Of a stretch of DNA of 64,000 nucleotides, positions 42,503 through 50,783 are shown one piece after another (position 1 is the stretch's first letter; each line of letters begins with the position of its first letter). The stretch spans positions 1 through 64,000 of the forward strand of contig DGHR01000003.1 in the NCBI GenBank assembly GCA_002392745.1, read 5' to 3'. The notes under the pieces are model-generated. The model was not told the DNA's origin, did no database searches, and worked only from the letters and a program-made list of their open reading frames with translations. The position numbers and the translations under genes are program-made. The DNA comes from Bacteroidales bacterium UBA3843 (lineage in GTDB: Bacteria; Bacteroidota; Bacteroidia; Bacteroidales; Paludibacteraceae).

Positions 42503-43894
42503 ATGAGTACTCTCCTTGACAAAGTTAAAAAAGCAGCCTCTGAAGTTGGAAACTCCATTGTTGACGCAGCAGCAAAGACAGCTGAATCTGTAGTGGACAC
42601 TGCGAAAGTGGCAGCTGCGCAAGCCGCCAAACGATCTGCAGAACGCGCAGTAGAGAAGGCTGCGAAATTAGCGGAAAAGCAAGAAATTCTGCGACAAAAA
42701 GAAGCAGAAGAGTCCGGCTATTTCATCCGTGATGGGAAGTTGGTTGTAAGTACCATGGAAGGAATGAAAACATGGCTTACAGAACTTGGGAAAGACACAA
42801 CACCGGCTTTGATGCAAACATTGCAGTCACAGCTGCAGATGCTCAAATATGTTCAATCGCCTTCCATGACAGGTATGGCATTGGATAACATGATTCTTTG
42901 TCTGGATAAGGCGACAAAGACTTCCACAAACCCTCAAGAATTAGCGAATATCAAAGAGGCATTTGCATCAATGATACAAAACTACTTCTTTATGTTGGAA
43001 GCCAACCTGAAGTGTGCTCAGAAAAAGAGTCAACAGGAGTCAGTCCAACTCCTCACACAAGCCGGAGAAATGTTGTCTGATGCTGTTACCAAAACAGCAA
43101 TGGCTTTATCCAGCGCAGGTACAGCAAGTGTAGCTGATGTTGTGGTAAAGAATGTTTTTGAGTCGCCTGAAATGCAAAAGGGATACCTTAAGAAACTCTT
43201 TACATGGCTCGGAGACAAGAAGGTATTAAACCAAAAGGAAGAGGAATTCTATAAGACGATAGAGATGCTCTTTGAGACCTTCGATGAGAACGCAGAATTA
43301 TTAGGTAAATCCATTCTTTATAACGGTATGCTCTCACGTTATCGCGCTCAACTTATAGATCGATATAAGGAACAGAAGATGAAGATGTACCTTGCTCGCG
43401 GGTATAAGATTGATACGGATAAGCTCAATGAACTCTCAAATGGTCTGAAGTCCGCGGCAAAGTCCGCAGTCGGCATCAATAAATTAAATGCCCTGACGGG
43501 ACTTACACAATCTCTGACATCTGCCGCGGGACTATTGGCGGATTGGATAAATCATAGCAATAAACTTTGTGATATTGCGGCGTACTGCGATATGCAAGAT
43601 GCATTGGACAACGAATGCAAGCGCTTGCAGGAACAGTTTGATGAGGAAGATGCTCTATTAACCAAACTGAAAGCAGAACAGAAAGACGCAGGGTTCTTTA
43701 ATTTCTCGGAGAAGAAAGCGCTCCAAGAGAAAATAGACCGCAAGAAAGGAGAACGCGACGCAGTTTATGAAGTATTGTGTCTGACCAAAGAGCAAATCAA
43801 AAAAATGCGACAGATGTTCCCTGATTCCTATGCTATGAAGGCCGACATTGAGAAATACGAAGCTAATCTTCGCCGAATAGAGCAGAAATTCTAA
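42503..43894 (+). CDS. Unknown 463-aa helical protein
   Basis: Begins 12 bases after the channel gene. The N-terminal 60 residues are an Ala/Lys-rich amphipathic helix (AAKTAESVVDTAKVAAAQAA, LEA- or apolipoprotein-like). Then come a mainly helical body and, at about 385-460, a coiled coil (EDALLTKLKAEQKD, KALQEKIDRKKGERD). No signal peptide or membrane span, but the first helix could lie on a membrane. Not recognised. Gene order suggests a partner of the channel. Confidence 0.7.
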   Translation: MSTLLDKVKKAASEVGNSIVDAAAKTAESVVDTAKVAAAQAAKRSAERAVEKAAKLAEKQEILRQKEAEESGYFIRDGKLVVSTMEGMKTWLTELGKDTTPALMQTLQSQLQMLKYVQSPSMTGMALDNMILCLDKATKTSTNPQELANIKEAFASMIQNYFFMLEANLKCAQKKSQQESVQLLTQAGEMLSDAVTKTAMALSSAGTASVADVVVKNVFESPEMQKGYLKKLFTWLGDKKVLNQKEEEFYKTIEMLFETFDENAELLGKSILYNGMLSRYRAQLIDRYKEQKMKMYLARGYKIDTDKLNELSNGLKSAAKSAVGINKLNALTGLTQSLTSAAGLLADWINHSNKLCDIAAYCDMQDALDNECKRLQEQFDEEDALLTKLKAEQKDAGFFNFSEKKALQEKIDRKKGERDAVYEVLCLTKEQIKKMRQMFPDSYAMKADIEKYEANLRRIEQKF

Positions 43895-44277
43895 TTTTTT
43901 GCACTGACACTTTTGGCATTTTTGGCAGTTTCTTGCAAAATGTAAAGTTTTACAGATTATTTCATGCACATTAATGGCAAAATGACACTTTTATGTGTTT
44001 TTATACTAACATAAAGATAGAAAGTGTCAAAAGTGTCAAAAATGTCATGTCACATTTTTATGCAATAGGTCTTTTTTCGAACGCTGTATTCGAAAATTCA
44101 GTGTTAGTTGTTCTTGTATATTCTTAATGATTCATAGTCATTCCCGAGGGTATTCTTTACTTGTGTTCCCCGTCACTTCCTGTTCCTTGTCCCCTGCTAA
44201 TCGAATACTTAATTGTCACAATCTTTGATGGTTATTTTAAAATTAACAAACTATTAGCTACAAGAACTAAAAAGGAC
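43895..44277. repeat. Gene-free stretch with GTGTCA repeats
   Basis: From 43903 to 44056, TGACACTTTTGGCATTTTTG and, on the other side, AAAGTGTCAAAAGTGTCAAA AATGTCATGTCAC form a mixture of direct and inverted GTGTCAAAA words. This would give a stem-loop at the end of the cluster transcript. From 44057 to 44277 I see nothing but an AT-rich spacer and the start of the next promoter (AAAAAGGACTTGCATA). Confidence 0.55.
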
Positions 44278-44308
44278 TTGCATATATCAAAAAAATATTG
44301 TATCTTTG
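44278..44308 (+). promoter_or_regulatory. Promoter of the lipoprotein gene
   Basis: TTG 44278-44280 and TATCTTTG 44301-44308, spacer 20. About 20 bases of leader to ATG 44330. Confidence 0.85.
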
Positions 44309-44329
44309 CACCCAAAACGAAATAGACCT

Positions 44330-45616
44330 ATGAAACGCACCGTATTCCTTATCGCGCTATCCGCACTTTTATTTGCTTGTGGAGGTAACTCATCCGAGCA
44401 AAAGATGGTTAGTGGAAAGAATTTCCAAAAGCAATGCGATCAGACAATCGAACAATGCAACCGTTTGCAGAAAGCTGTTAGCGAATTGTCGTCCAATGCA
44501 TCAGTAGAGCGCATTGATGAAGTACAGCAGCTCAGCGATGAGTTGGCATTCAATTATGATGCCTCGTCGCTCGATTCTATGCAATTAGTGAAAGCAAAAG
44601 AGGTGGACCAACTGATAGCAGAAGCCAAACAATCCATAGCGCTGCAACTTGACCAAACTGTAAAACAAGGCTTTTGGTATCTGGTCAATCAACCGGAAAT
44701 TCTTCTAACAGAAAAAACGGAATTCCCGATATATCTTGAACGTGGCGAGAAACTTTTTGTGGAAATATCTACCGAAAAGCCGGCAGATATTCGTATCTAC
44801 AATGTGAATAGTCAGCAACAACTCCGTTCGTATATCGGCAAAACGCAAGTCAAGGATTCACTAGCAATTTCATTCTCCTCGGTTTATCTTGTCGAAATCA
44901 CTCCCCGCGTGCGTCAATATGCTTCCGTTGAACTGACTTATCACCCGAATAATTTGGAGCGCATTCGATATCCGAAGCAGGTTACTTCTCAGCAAGTGGA
45001 GGGCCAAAAAGGCGATTTTCGCGTGCAAACGGTCAAAGGAATCAAGATGAAGAATCTGTTTGAAGAGCCGCGTAAATTCACACTTCGCGGCCAACTTAAA
45101 GCGGCTTTCTCCGGTTCCTATCGTGCTATAGTAGCCGTACAAGTGCCAGCCGGAGCAACGGATATCTTGTATTCGCTCCGTATATCCACCAATGAACCGG
45201 ACCGCGCGTCCGATGGCAAGTTCCATGACAATATGGAGACTTCATATAAACGCATAAAGATGCTGGGACTTCCTGTTTATGAATCACATGGTGGGGCTGG
45301 GATTATATCTACTCTGCTTGGAGAAAACCAACCTCGGCGAGAGGAAGATGCATATATCAACATGTATGTATTCTTTAATTCCGCTCAGGCTAAGAAATTC
45401 CAAGACGGTGTTGATCCGGCCAAACTCTCGTATAGCGTAGATTATTCTGCGATGGGAACGCAGTCTTGTAACGGACGTATTCCATCTAAAGGAAACAAAA
45501 CGATTTATCTGGGCTTCCTTAACGAACGAATGCGTTACAATAATTATGTTTGGTTAGAGGCCGTTAGCGCTGTGCCGAATACCGAGTATTTCAAAACCGA
45601 ATATATAGTCAAATAA
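44330..45616 (+). CDS. Unknown 428-aa lipoprotein
   Basis: Start at ATG 44330, after the promoter; the upstream ATG at 44306 would lie inside the -7 box. Lipobox ALLFACGG (Cys at about 17). Residues 25-110 are helical (QCDQTIEQCNRLQKAVSEL). The rest is beta-rich, with a stretch KGIKMKNLFEEPRKFTLRGQ and VAVQVPAGATDILYSLRIST. No family recognised. Probably outer-membrane attached. First of two secreted-protein genes following the cluster. Confidence 0.75.
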   Translation: MKRTVFLIALSALLFACGGNSSEQKMVSGKNFQKQCDQTIEQCNRLQKAVSELSSNASVERIDEVQQLSDELAFNYDASSLDSMQLVKAKEVDQLIAEAKQSIALQLDQTVKQGFWYLVNQPEILLTEKTEFPIYLERGEKLFVEISTEKPADIRIYNVNSQQQLRSYIGKTQVKDSLAISFSSVYLVEITPRVRQYASVELTYHPNNLERIRYPKQVTSQQVEGQKGDFRVQTVKGIKMKNLFEEPRKFTLRGQLKAAFSGSYRAIVAVQVPAGATDILYSLRISTNEPDRASDGKFHDNMETSYKRIKMLGLPVYESHGGAGIISTLLGENQPRREEDAYINMYVFFNSAQAKKFQDGVDPAKLSYSVDYSAMGTQSCNGRIPSKGNKTIYLGFLNERMRYNNYVWLEAVSAVPNTEYFKTEYIVK

Positions 45617-45641
45617 GAGGCTGGGGCAGTGCTGTCCTCTT
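45615..45641 (+). other. Intercistronic hairpin 5
   Basis: AAGAGG (45615-45620) pairs with CCTCTT (45636-45641) around GCTGGGGCAGTGCTG. It shares the GGCTGGGG stretch with hairpin 4. Confidence 0.5.
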
Positions 45642-45654
45642 GTCCGACGTACAC

Positions 45655-46110
45655 ATGAAACGATTTATTGTCATATTATTCTCTCTAATATCTATTGCAA
45701 CCATGGCGCAGACGCAATTATTCCGTGGTAAATCGTCCTACAGCGGCGATATTATCTATTCGTTTGACGGCAAATCCGTCTTTAAGGGACGCAGCTCCTA
45801 TAGCGGAGACATCCTTTATTCATGGGATGGCAAATACGTTTACAAGGGAAAGAGCTCTTACTCCGGTGATATTCTCTATTCATGGGACGGCAAATATCTC
45901 TACAAGGGCAAATCGTCCTACAGCGGAGATATTCTCCTTACGTTCGATGGCACCTATATCTACCGCGGCAAATCAACCTATTCCGGAGATATCCTCTATA
46001 CCATCTCCGGCGGTTATGTCTATCGCGGCAAATCTACGTACAGCGGAGATATTCTATATTCCATCAATGGTGTTATGCCTATTCCGGCACTAATTGTAAT
46101 GATTCAGTAA
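45655..46110 (+). CDS. Secreted protein of 21-residue repeats
   Basis: Start at ATG 45655 (MKRFIVILFSLISIATMAQ signal peptide). The mature part is six to seven copies of a 21-residue unit (GKSSYSGDILYSWDGKYVYK pattern) encoded by a 63-bp DNA repeat, ending after a short PIPALIVMIQ tail. Regular G/Y/D spacing suggests a beta-solenoid or beta-hairpin stack. Not a known family by eye. It follows the lipoprotein gene by 38 bases. Confidence 0.75.
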   Translation: MKRFIVILFSLISIATMAQTQLFRGKSSYSGDIIYSFDGKSVFKGRSSYSGDILYSWDGKYVYKGKSSYSGDILYSWDGKYLYKGKSSYSGDILLTFDGTYIYRGKSTYSGDILYTISGGYVYRGKSTYSGDILYSINGVMPIPALIVMIQ

Positions 46111-46125
46111 TAATCAGAGTGGGGG

Positions 46126-46740
46126 ATGACGGTTTTTATTTTTGACTTGGGAGGCGTGCTCATCAATCTCGATGTGATGCGCTGTTTCCTGGCCTTTGAG
46201 AAACTCATGGGAGAGGAGAATATGCGCACCGTGCTGGGCATGGATTCACGCGGAGAAGGAGTAAAAGCCGTTAGCGTTGCTTCCAAGCAACTGATGGCGG
46301 ATTTTGAGAGAGGACTCATCTCTCCCGATGATTTTATCGCCCAGGTTCTGCAGTACTGCCATCCCGGCACCACGTCCAATGATATTATGGACGCTTGGAT
46401 GGCGATGCTCGATGAACTGCCGGCTGAACGGCTTCAGGTCGTCGATGCGCTGCGCGACAAGGGACATCCGGTTTATCTCTTGTCCAACGGAAATGACCTG
46501 CATTTCGATTTTATCAACCGCCAATACTCTTTAGATAGCCATTTTGACGGGTTCTTCTTGTCGCAAAAGATGCATCTGGCCAAGCCGGAACCGCAGATAT
46601 TCGAAGCGGTACAAGCAGCCATCGGAAATCCAGATTCTGTCGTTTTCATTGATGATATTCCAGCAAATCGACTGGCCGCAGAGCAAACGGTGCACTGGCA
46701 GACCTATGAGAGTATAGACGCTTTGCGAGCCGCTTTATAA
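46126..46740 (+). CDS. HAD-superfamily hydrolase
   Basis: A 204-residue phosphatase-like protein of the YihX/HAD-IA group. Motif I is FIFDLGGVLINL (residues 4-15); as in YihX relatives the second Asp of DxD is Gly. Motif II is LLSNGND (about 118), the Lys motif is LAKPEPQIF (about 149), and motif IV is VVFIDDIPAN (about 169). Substrate likely a small sugar phosphate or nucleotide. It starts 15 bases after the repeat protein. Confidence 0.88.
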   Translation: MTVFIFDLGGVLINLDVMRCFLAFEKLMGEENMRTVLGMDSRGEGVKAVSVASKQLMADFERGLISPDDFIAQVLQYCHPGTTSNDIMDAWMAMLDELPAERLQVVDALRDKGHPVYLLSNGNDLHFDFINRQYSLDSHFDGFFLSQKMHLAKPEPQIFEAVQAAIGNPDSVVFIDDIPANRLAAEQTVHWQTYESIDALRAAL

Positions 46741-46773
46741 TACCCGTACCACTCACCCCAAAATACTAATAAG

Positions 46774-47364
46774 ATGATGACCAAATACTCACCCGAAATA
46801 GCCACGCTGCGAATGGATATTGAGCATGAAGTGAAACGCAAGATCCGTACGCCGTATGATTTTGAGTTCCTTGCAGGCGTCATCTGGGAGCGGTTGCATG
46901 AGAATATCTCTCCCACTACGCTCAAACGTCTATGGGGCTATATCGACGGCGCAGACACTACGCGCCGTACGACGCTTTGTCTGCTCTCCCAGTTCCTCGG
47001 TTTTGCCGACTGGGAGGCGTATGTAGCCTCGCTTGCCATGCGCACGGACATTGAGAGTGTCGCTTTCGAGGGCGAAGGCATTCATATCAATGACCTGAAG
47101 CCCGGAGACAGGGTAGAGGTCACATGGCTGCCGAACAGGCGGTGCGTCTTCCGCTATATGGGCGAAGCGCATTTTACGGTCATCGAAGCCGAGAACGCCA
47201 AACTGCATGTGGGCGATTCCTTCGACACCACCTGTTTCCTCATTGGCAAACCGATGTACTTGGACAACCTCCAATCACCAATAACCAATCACCCATCACC
47301 AATATCAAACGTCTCCTATGTCGCCGGCTCCAAAAACGGCCTGAACTCCGTCAAAAAGCTATAA
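46774..47364 (+). CDS. Bacteroidales DNA-binding-like protein, kinase partner
   Basis: A 196-residue protein. Residues about 20-85 (FEFLAGVIWERLHENISPTT, LKRLWGYIDG) form a helical region of a family common in gut Bacteroidales and thought to bind DNA; a beta-rich domain follows (about 95-165). Near the C-terminus NLQSPITNHPSPISN is the translation of the simple ATTGGTGATTGG repeat found between genes elsewhere, so it is an in-frame repeat insertion. It sits 24 bases ahead of a membrane kinase, and I have seen such pairs as a recurrent arrangement; the link is not proven here. Confidence 0.6.
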   Translation: MMTKYSPEIATLRMDIEHEVKRKIRTPYDFEFLAGVIWERLHENISPTTLKRLWGYIDGADTTRRTTLCLLSQFLGFADWEAYVASLAMRTDIESVAFEGEGIHINDLKPGDRVEVTWLPNRRCVFRYMGEAHFTVIEAENAKLHVGDSFDTTCFLIGKPMYLDNLQSPITNHPSPISNVSYVAGSKNGLNSVKKL

Positions 47365-47388
47365 AAAAATGTTTTATATATAAATAAC

Positions 47389-48489
47389 ATGGAATCTTCG
47401 TCCGGTTTTATAGTGCCTGCCGATTTTTCGTCTGAATGGCGGGACATTACGCTCACGCAAACGCGTTCGCGAACACAGATTTATACCGCCTCTCGGTACG
47501 GAAGGCGCTTTGTGCTCAAAGGGCTTACACCGGAAACGGCCTCTCTGACGGACTACCGGTTACAGCAAGAACAGGAGTTCCAACTCGGTATCCAGCTTGT
47601 CCATCCAAACATCGCCGCCACCTATTCTCTGGAAGAAATAGACGGAGTAGGGCGGTGTATCGTGCAGGAATGGATTGACGGAATAACATTAGGAGAGTGG
47701 CTCAAAACGAAACCGTCCAAAGCCGCACGGAAACGGGTGTTCTCACAACTCTTGGATGCGCTCGAATACATCCATAGCCTGCAACTCGTTCACCATGATC
47801 TCAAGTCGGATAACATCCTTATCACCCGGAATGGCGCGAACGTCAAACTGATTGATTTCGGGCTCTCGGCGACGGACGCAACTATCACACCCGTTCCGAA
47901 CGACCCGCGCAAAGACATTGAAGCCCTGCAACGCCTCTTTCCGGACATCTGTCCTAAGGGGCATTTTGCCAATATCGCAGCCTTGCGCAAAGTCCTCAAC
48001 CGCCGTAACAGACTCATGTTCCTCTTGCCCGTACTCTTGTCCGCTATTCTGTTGGCAACGGCTGCCGCGCTTTTCTATATTTCCTGGCATGAACGCCAGT
48101 CCGAGCAGCAGCGGTTTGAGAAACTGAACGCGCAAATAGACGCTTATGCCGAACGAGAGCGTGCACAGCTGGAGAAACAAAAGCGGTATGAAGCTATGTG
48201 CGCCCAAATGGATTCCATTCTCGCGCAAGAACGCGCGCAGATTATGAAGATTGTTAACCGCCGCAAGTCCTATGATACCCGCAATCCGGAGGAAATGGCC
48301 GCCTACTCAAAGGCTTTCAGCGATTGGAACGATATAATGGAATCTTATGATATGCAACGGGATTCATTAACGAATTTGTTCGATGAAACCGATCCGCTGC
48401 GCGAACAGTTCTGGCAGAGGTGGATGCATCTATATATGGATATATATAATGAACTTATGCCGCAACTAAACGGCAAACTCAAACGGTGA
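47389..48489 (+). CDS. Membrane Ser/Thr protein kinase
   Basis: A 366-residue Hanks-type kinase. The ATP-anchoring Lys is in RFVLKGL (about 44), the catalytic loop is VHHDLKSDNILI (about 133-144; HHD replaces HRD but the Asp and Asn are kept), and the metal-binding motif is LIDFGLS (about 153). No glycine-rich GxGxxG loop is visible in the N-lobe (TLTQTRSRTQIYTASRYG) and the C-lobe is cut short after about residue 205. One membrane segment follows at about 209-231, then an outside coiled-coil region (about 235-366). It may still be active, or serve as a sensor. Confidence 0.8.
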   Translation: MESSSGFIVPADFSSEWRDITLTQTRSRTQIYTASRYGRRFVLKGLTPETASLTDYRLQQEQEFQLGIQLVHPNIAATYSLEEIDGVGRCIVQEWIDGITLGEWLKTKPSKAARKRVFSQLLDALEYIHSLQLVHHDLKSDNILITRNGANVKLIDFGLSATDATITPVPNDPRKDIEALQRLFPDICPKGHFANIAALRKVLNRRNRLMFLLPVLLSAILLATAAALFYISWHERQSEQQRFEKLNAQIDAYAERERAQLEKQKRYEAMCAQMDSILAQERAQIMKIVNRRKSYDTRNPEEMAAYSKAFSDWNDIMESYDMQRDSLTNLFDETDPLREQFWQRWMHLYMDIYNELMPQLNGKLKR

Positions 48490-48849
48490 CCGCCTCCGCG
48501 GTAAATAGAAAATCATGAATTTCTTCCGAAACTGACGAAACGGTATAGCCATAACAATTAACCATGGACTGGTAATGGCGGAAGATACAACCCGAAAAAT
48601 AACCGGAAAAACGGTCTTCTGGGCTTCAAACGCTAGAAAATGCATAAAAAATGCAAAAATATTTGGTCATATCAAAAAAAAGTAGTAATTTTGCAGCCGT
48701 TTTGCGCGTGTAATCATGCGCGAGCAGGTTAAAAATACATTATTAATCGCCGGACTGGGCAGTGGATTCGCGTAAAATCGTACATCGTACATTTGTAAAT
48801 CGTAAATCGTAAATGATGTCTGTCGGTTCGGTCTAAACAAACTAAATTA
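48490..48849. other. Gene-free stretch ahead of rplM
   Basis: It holds the rplM promoter (48662-48693), a long leader (about 150 bases) and simple GTACATCGTACATTTGTAAA TCGTAAATCGTAAATG words (48778-48818), another short-word repeat type of this genome. No terminator for the kinase gene was seen. Confidence 0.6.
48662..48693 (+). promoter_or_regulatory. Promoter of rplM-rpsI
   Basis: TTTG 48662-48665 and TAATTTTG 48686-48693, spacer 20. Confidence 0.85.
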
Positions 48850-49305
48850 ATGGAATACAACAGTTACAAAACAGTGTCGGCTAACAAGGCTACCGCTAAA
48901 AAAGAGTGGGTGGTTATCGACGCTGAGGGCCAGATTCTGGGCCGTATGGCTACCAAGGTAGCAAAGTTGTTGCGTGGTAAGTACAAACCTTCGTACACCC
49001 CCAACGTAGATTGCGGTGACAACGTTATCATCGTCAATGCTGACAAAGTACAACTCACCGGTAACAAATGGAACGACCGCGTGTATGTTCGCTATACCGG
49101 TTTCCCCGGTGGACAACGCGAGTTCACTCCCGCTGACCTTATGGCCAAGGGCGCTGACAAACTCGTTCGTCGCGTGGTGAAAGGTATGCTCCCCAAGAAT
49201 CGTCTTGGCGCTAAGCAAATCACCAACCTGTATATCTTTGCCGGACCGGAGCACAACATGCAGGCTCAGCAACCCAAACAAATCGATATTAACACTTTGA
49301 AATAA
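48850..49305 (+). CDS. rplM: 50S ribosomal protein L13
   Basis: 151 residues, normal length. EWVVIDAEGQILGRMATKVA, then LLRGKYKPSYTP and the family signature KMLP-like stretch as KGMLPKNRLGAKQ (about 114-126). Ends in YIFAGPEHNMQAQQP. The rplM-rpsI pair is separated by 10 bases, the usual order. Confidence 0.97.
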   Translation: MEYNSYKTVSANKATAKKEWVVIDAEGQILGRMATKVAKLLRGKYKPSYTPNVDCGDNVIIVNADKVQLTGNKWNDRVYVRYTGFPGGQREFTPADLMAKGADKLVRRVVKGMLPKNRLGAKQITNLYIFAGPEHNMQAQQPKQIDINTLK

Positions 49306-49315
49306 ATAGAAGCAA

Positions 49316-49702
49316 ATGGAAACAGTTAATGCATTAGGACGTCGTAAAGAGGCAGTTGCCCGCGTTTACGTGAATGAAGGTACCGGCAATATCACTATCA
49401 ATGGCCGTGCCATCGAGAACTACTTCCCGTCTTCTATTCTCCGCTACATCGTTCTCCAGCCGCTGAACAAACTCCAGGTGGCTGAGAAATATGATATCAA
49501 GGTGAACCTGGATGGCGGCGGTTTCAAAGGACAAGCAGAGGCGCTGCGCCTGGCTATCGCTCGTGCTTTGGTGAAAATCAATCCCGAGGACAAGACTGCT
49601 CTCAAGGCCGAAGGATTCATGACACGTGACGCTCGTGAGGTTGAGCGTAAGAAACCGGGTCAGCCCAAAGCTCGCAAGCACTTCCAGTTCAGCAAGCGTT
49701 AA
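49316..49702 (+). CDS. rpsI: 30S ribosomal protein S9
   Basis: 128 residues. ALGRRKEAVARVYVNEGTG at the start, GGGFKGQAEALRLAIARALV in the centre, and the basic C-terminal tail KKPGQPKARKHFQFSKR that reaches the P-site tRNA. Confidence 0.97.
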   Translation: METVNALGRRKEAVARVYVNEGTGNITINGRAIENYFPSSILRYIVLQPLNKLQVAEKYDIKVNLDGGGFKGQAEALRLAIARALVKINPEDKTALKAEGFMTRDAREVERKKPGQPKARKHFQFSKR

Positions 49703-49719
49703 TACGAACAACAACTCCA

Positions 49720-49760
49720 AATCGTGTGGACTCCTTCGGGACTGCCACACGATTGTTTTG
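49720..49760 (+). terminator. Terminator after rpsI
   Basis: AATCGTGTGG (49720-49729) pairs with CCACACGATT (49745-49754), followed by GTTTTGGGG; the T-run is short, so it may act as an attenuator before rpsB. Confidence 0.7.
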
Positions 49761-49881
49761 GGGTGTCAAACGCATATGCGTGCGCGTATAATATATAATG
49801 AGTTATGCGCGTGAAAGACACGCCCGAAATAACACGGAGAAATAATAACTATTATTCATTAATCATTAATCATTTAGAATT

Positions 49882-50748
49882 GTGAGAACAAATTTTGATC
49901 AACTTCTCGAGGCTGGCGCACATTTCGGCCACCTCAAACGCAAATGGAATCCCGCTATGGCTCCCTACATCTACATGGAGCGCAACGGTATTCACATCAT
50001 CGACCTCAACAAAACAGTCGTTAAAATCGACGAGGCTGCAGAGGCATTGAAAAACCTCGCACGCAGTGGCCGCAAAATCCTTTTTGTCGGCACCAAGAAG
50101 CAGGCACAGGAAGTAGTTGCTGCCCGTGCTCAAGAGGTAGGTATGCCTTACATCACCGAGCGTTGGGCTGGTGGTATGCTCACCAACTTCCCCACTATCC
50201 GCAAGGCAGTGAAGAAAATGGGCCAAATCGACAAGATGATGACCGACGGTACACTCGAGAACGTCAGCAAACGCGAGAAACTCCAAATCACACGTCAGCG
50301 TGAGAAATTGGAGAAGAACCTCGGTTCTATCGCTGACCTGACTCGTCTGCCGAGCGCTGTGTTCGTGGTTGATGTTATCAAGGAGAAAATCGCCGTTGCA
50401 GAGGCTAACCGTCTGGGTATCCCTGTTTTCGGTATTGTTGATACCAACTCCAACCCCAACAACATTGACTTCGTTATTCCTGCTAACGATGATGCCACCA
50501 AGGCTATTGACGTTATCCTCGGTGCTGTTTGCGCAGCTATCCAGGAGGGACTCGAGGAGCGCAAAGTAGAGAAGGCTGACGAAACCGCTGCAGAGGCACA
50601 GGCTGACACAGAGGCTCCGGCTCCCAAAGAGCGTCGTCAACGTATCCGCAAAGCTCCTGCTGCCGAGAAAAAAGCAGAGAAAGTAGCCGAGGCTAAAGCA
50701 GAGGAACCCCAAACTGAGGAGCCGAAAGCTGAAGAGGCTGCCGAATAA
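49882..50748 (+). CDS. rpsB: 30S ribosomal protein S2
   Basis: 288 residues, read from a GTG start (49882) because the next residues RTNFDQLLEAGAHFGHLKR match the normal S2 N-terminus. KRKWNPAMAPYI, FVGTKKQAQEV and GIPVFGIVDTNSNPNNIDFV are family signatures. The last 55 residues are an A/E/K/P-rich tail (EAKAEEPQTEEPKAEEAAE), longer than in many S2 proteins. tsf follows 35 bases later, as usual. Confidence 0.96.
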   Translation: MRTNFDQLLEAGAHFGHLKRKWNPAMAPYIYMERNGIHIIDLNKTVVKIDEAAEALKNLARSGRKILFVGTKKQAQEVVAARAQEVGMPYITERWAGGMLTNFPTIRKAVKKMGQIDKMMTDGTLENVSKREKLQITRQREKLEKNLGSIADLTRLPSAVFVVDVIKEKIAVAEANRLGIPVFGIVDTNSNPNNIDFVIPANDDATKAIDVILGAVCAAIQEGLEERKVEKADETAAEAQADTEAPAPKERRQRIRKAPAAEKKAEKVAEAKAEEPQTEEPKAEEAAE

Positions 50749-50783
50749 TGGAACAAATGGTAAATGACAAATCGTAAATTATT

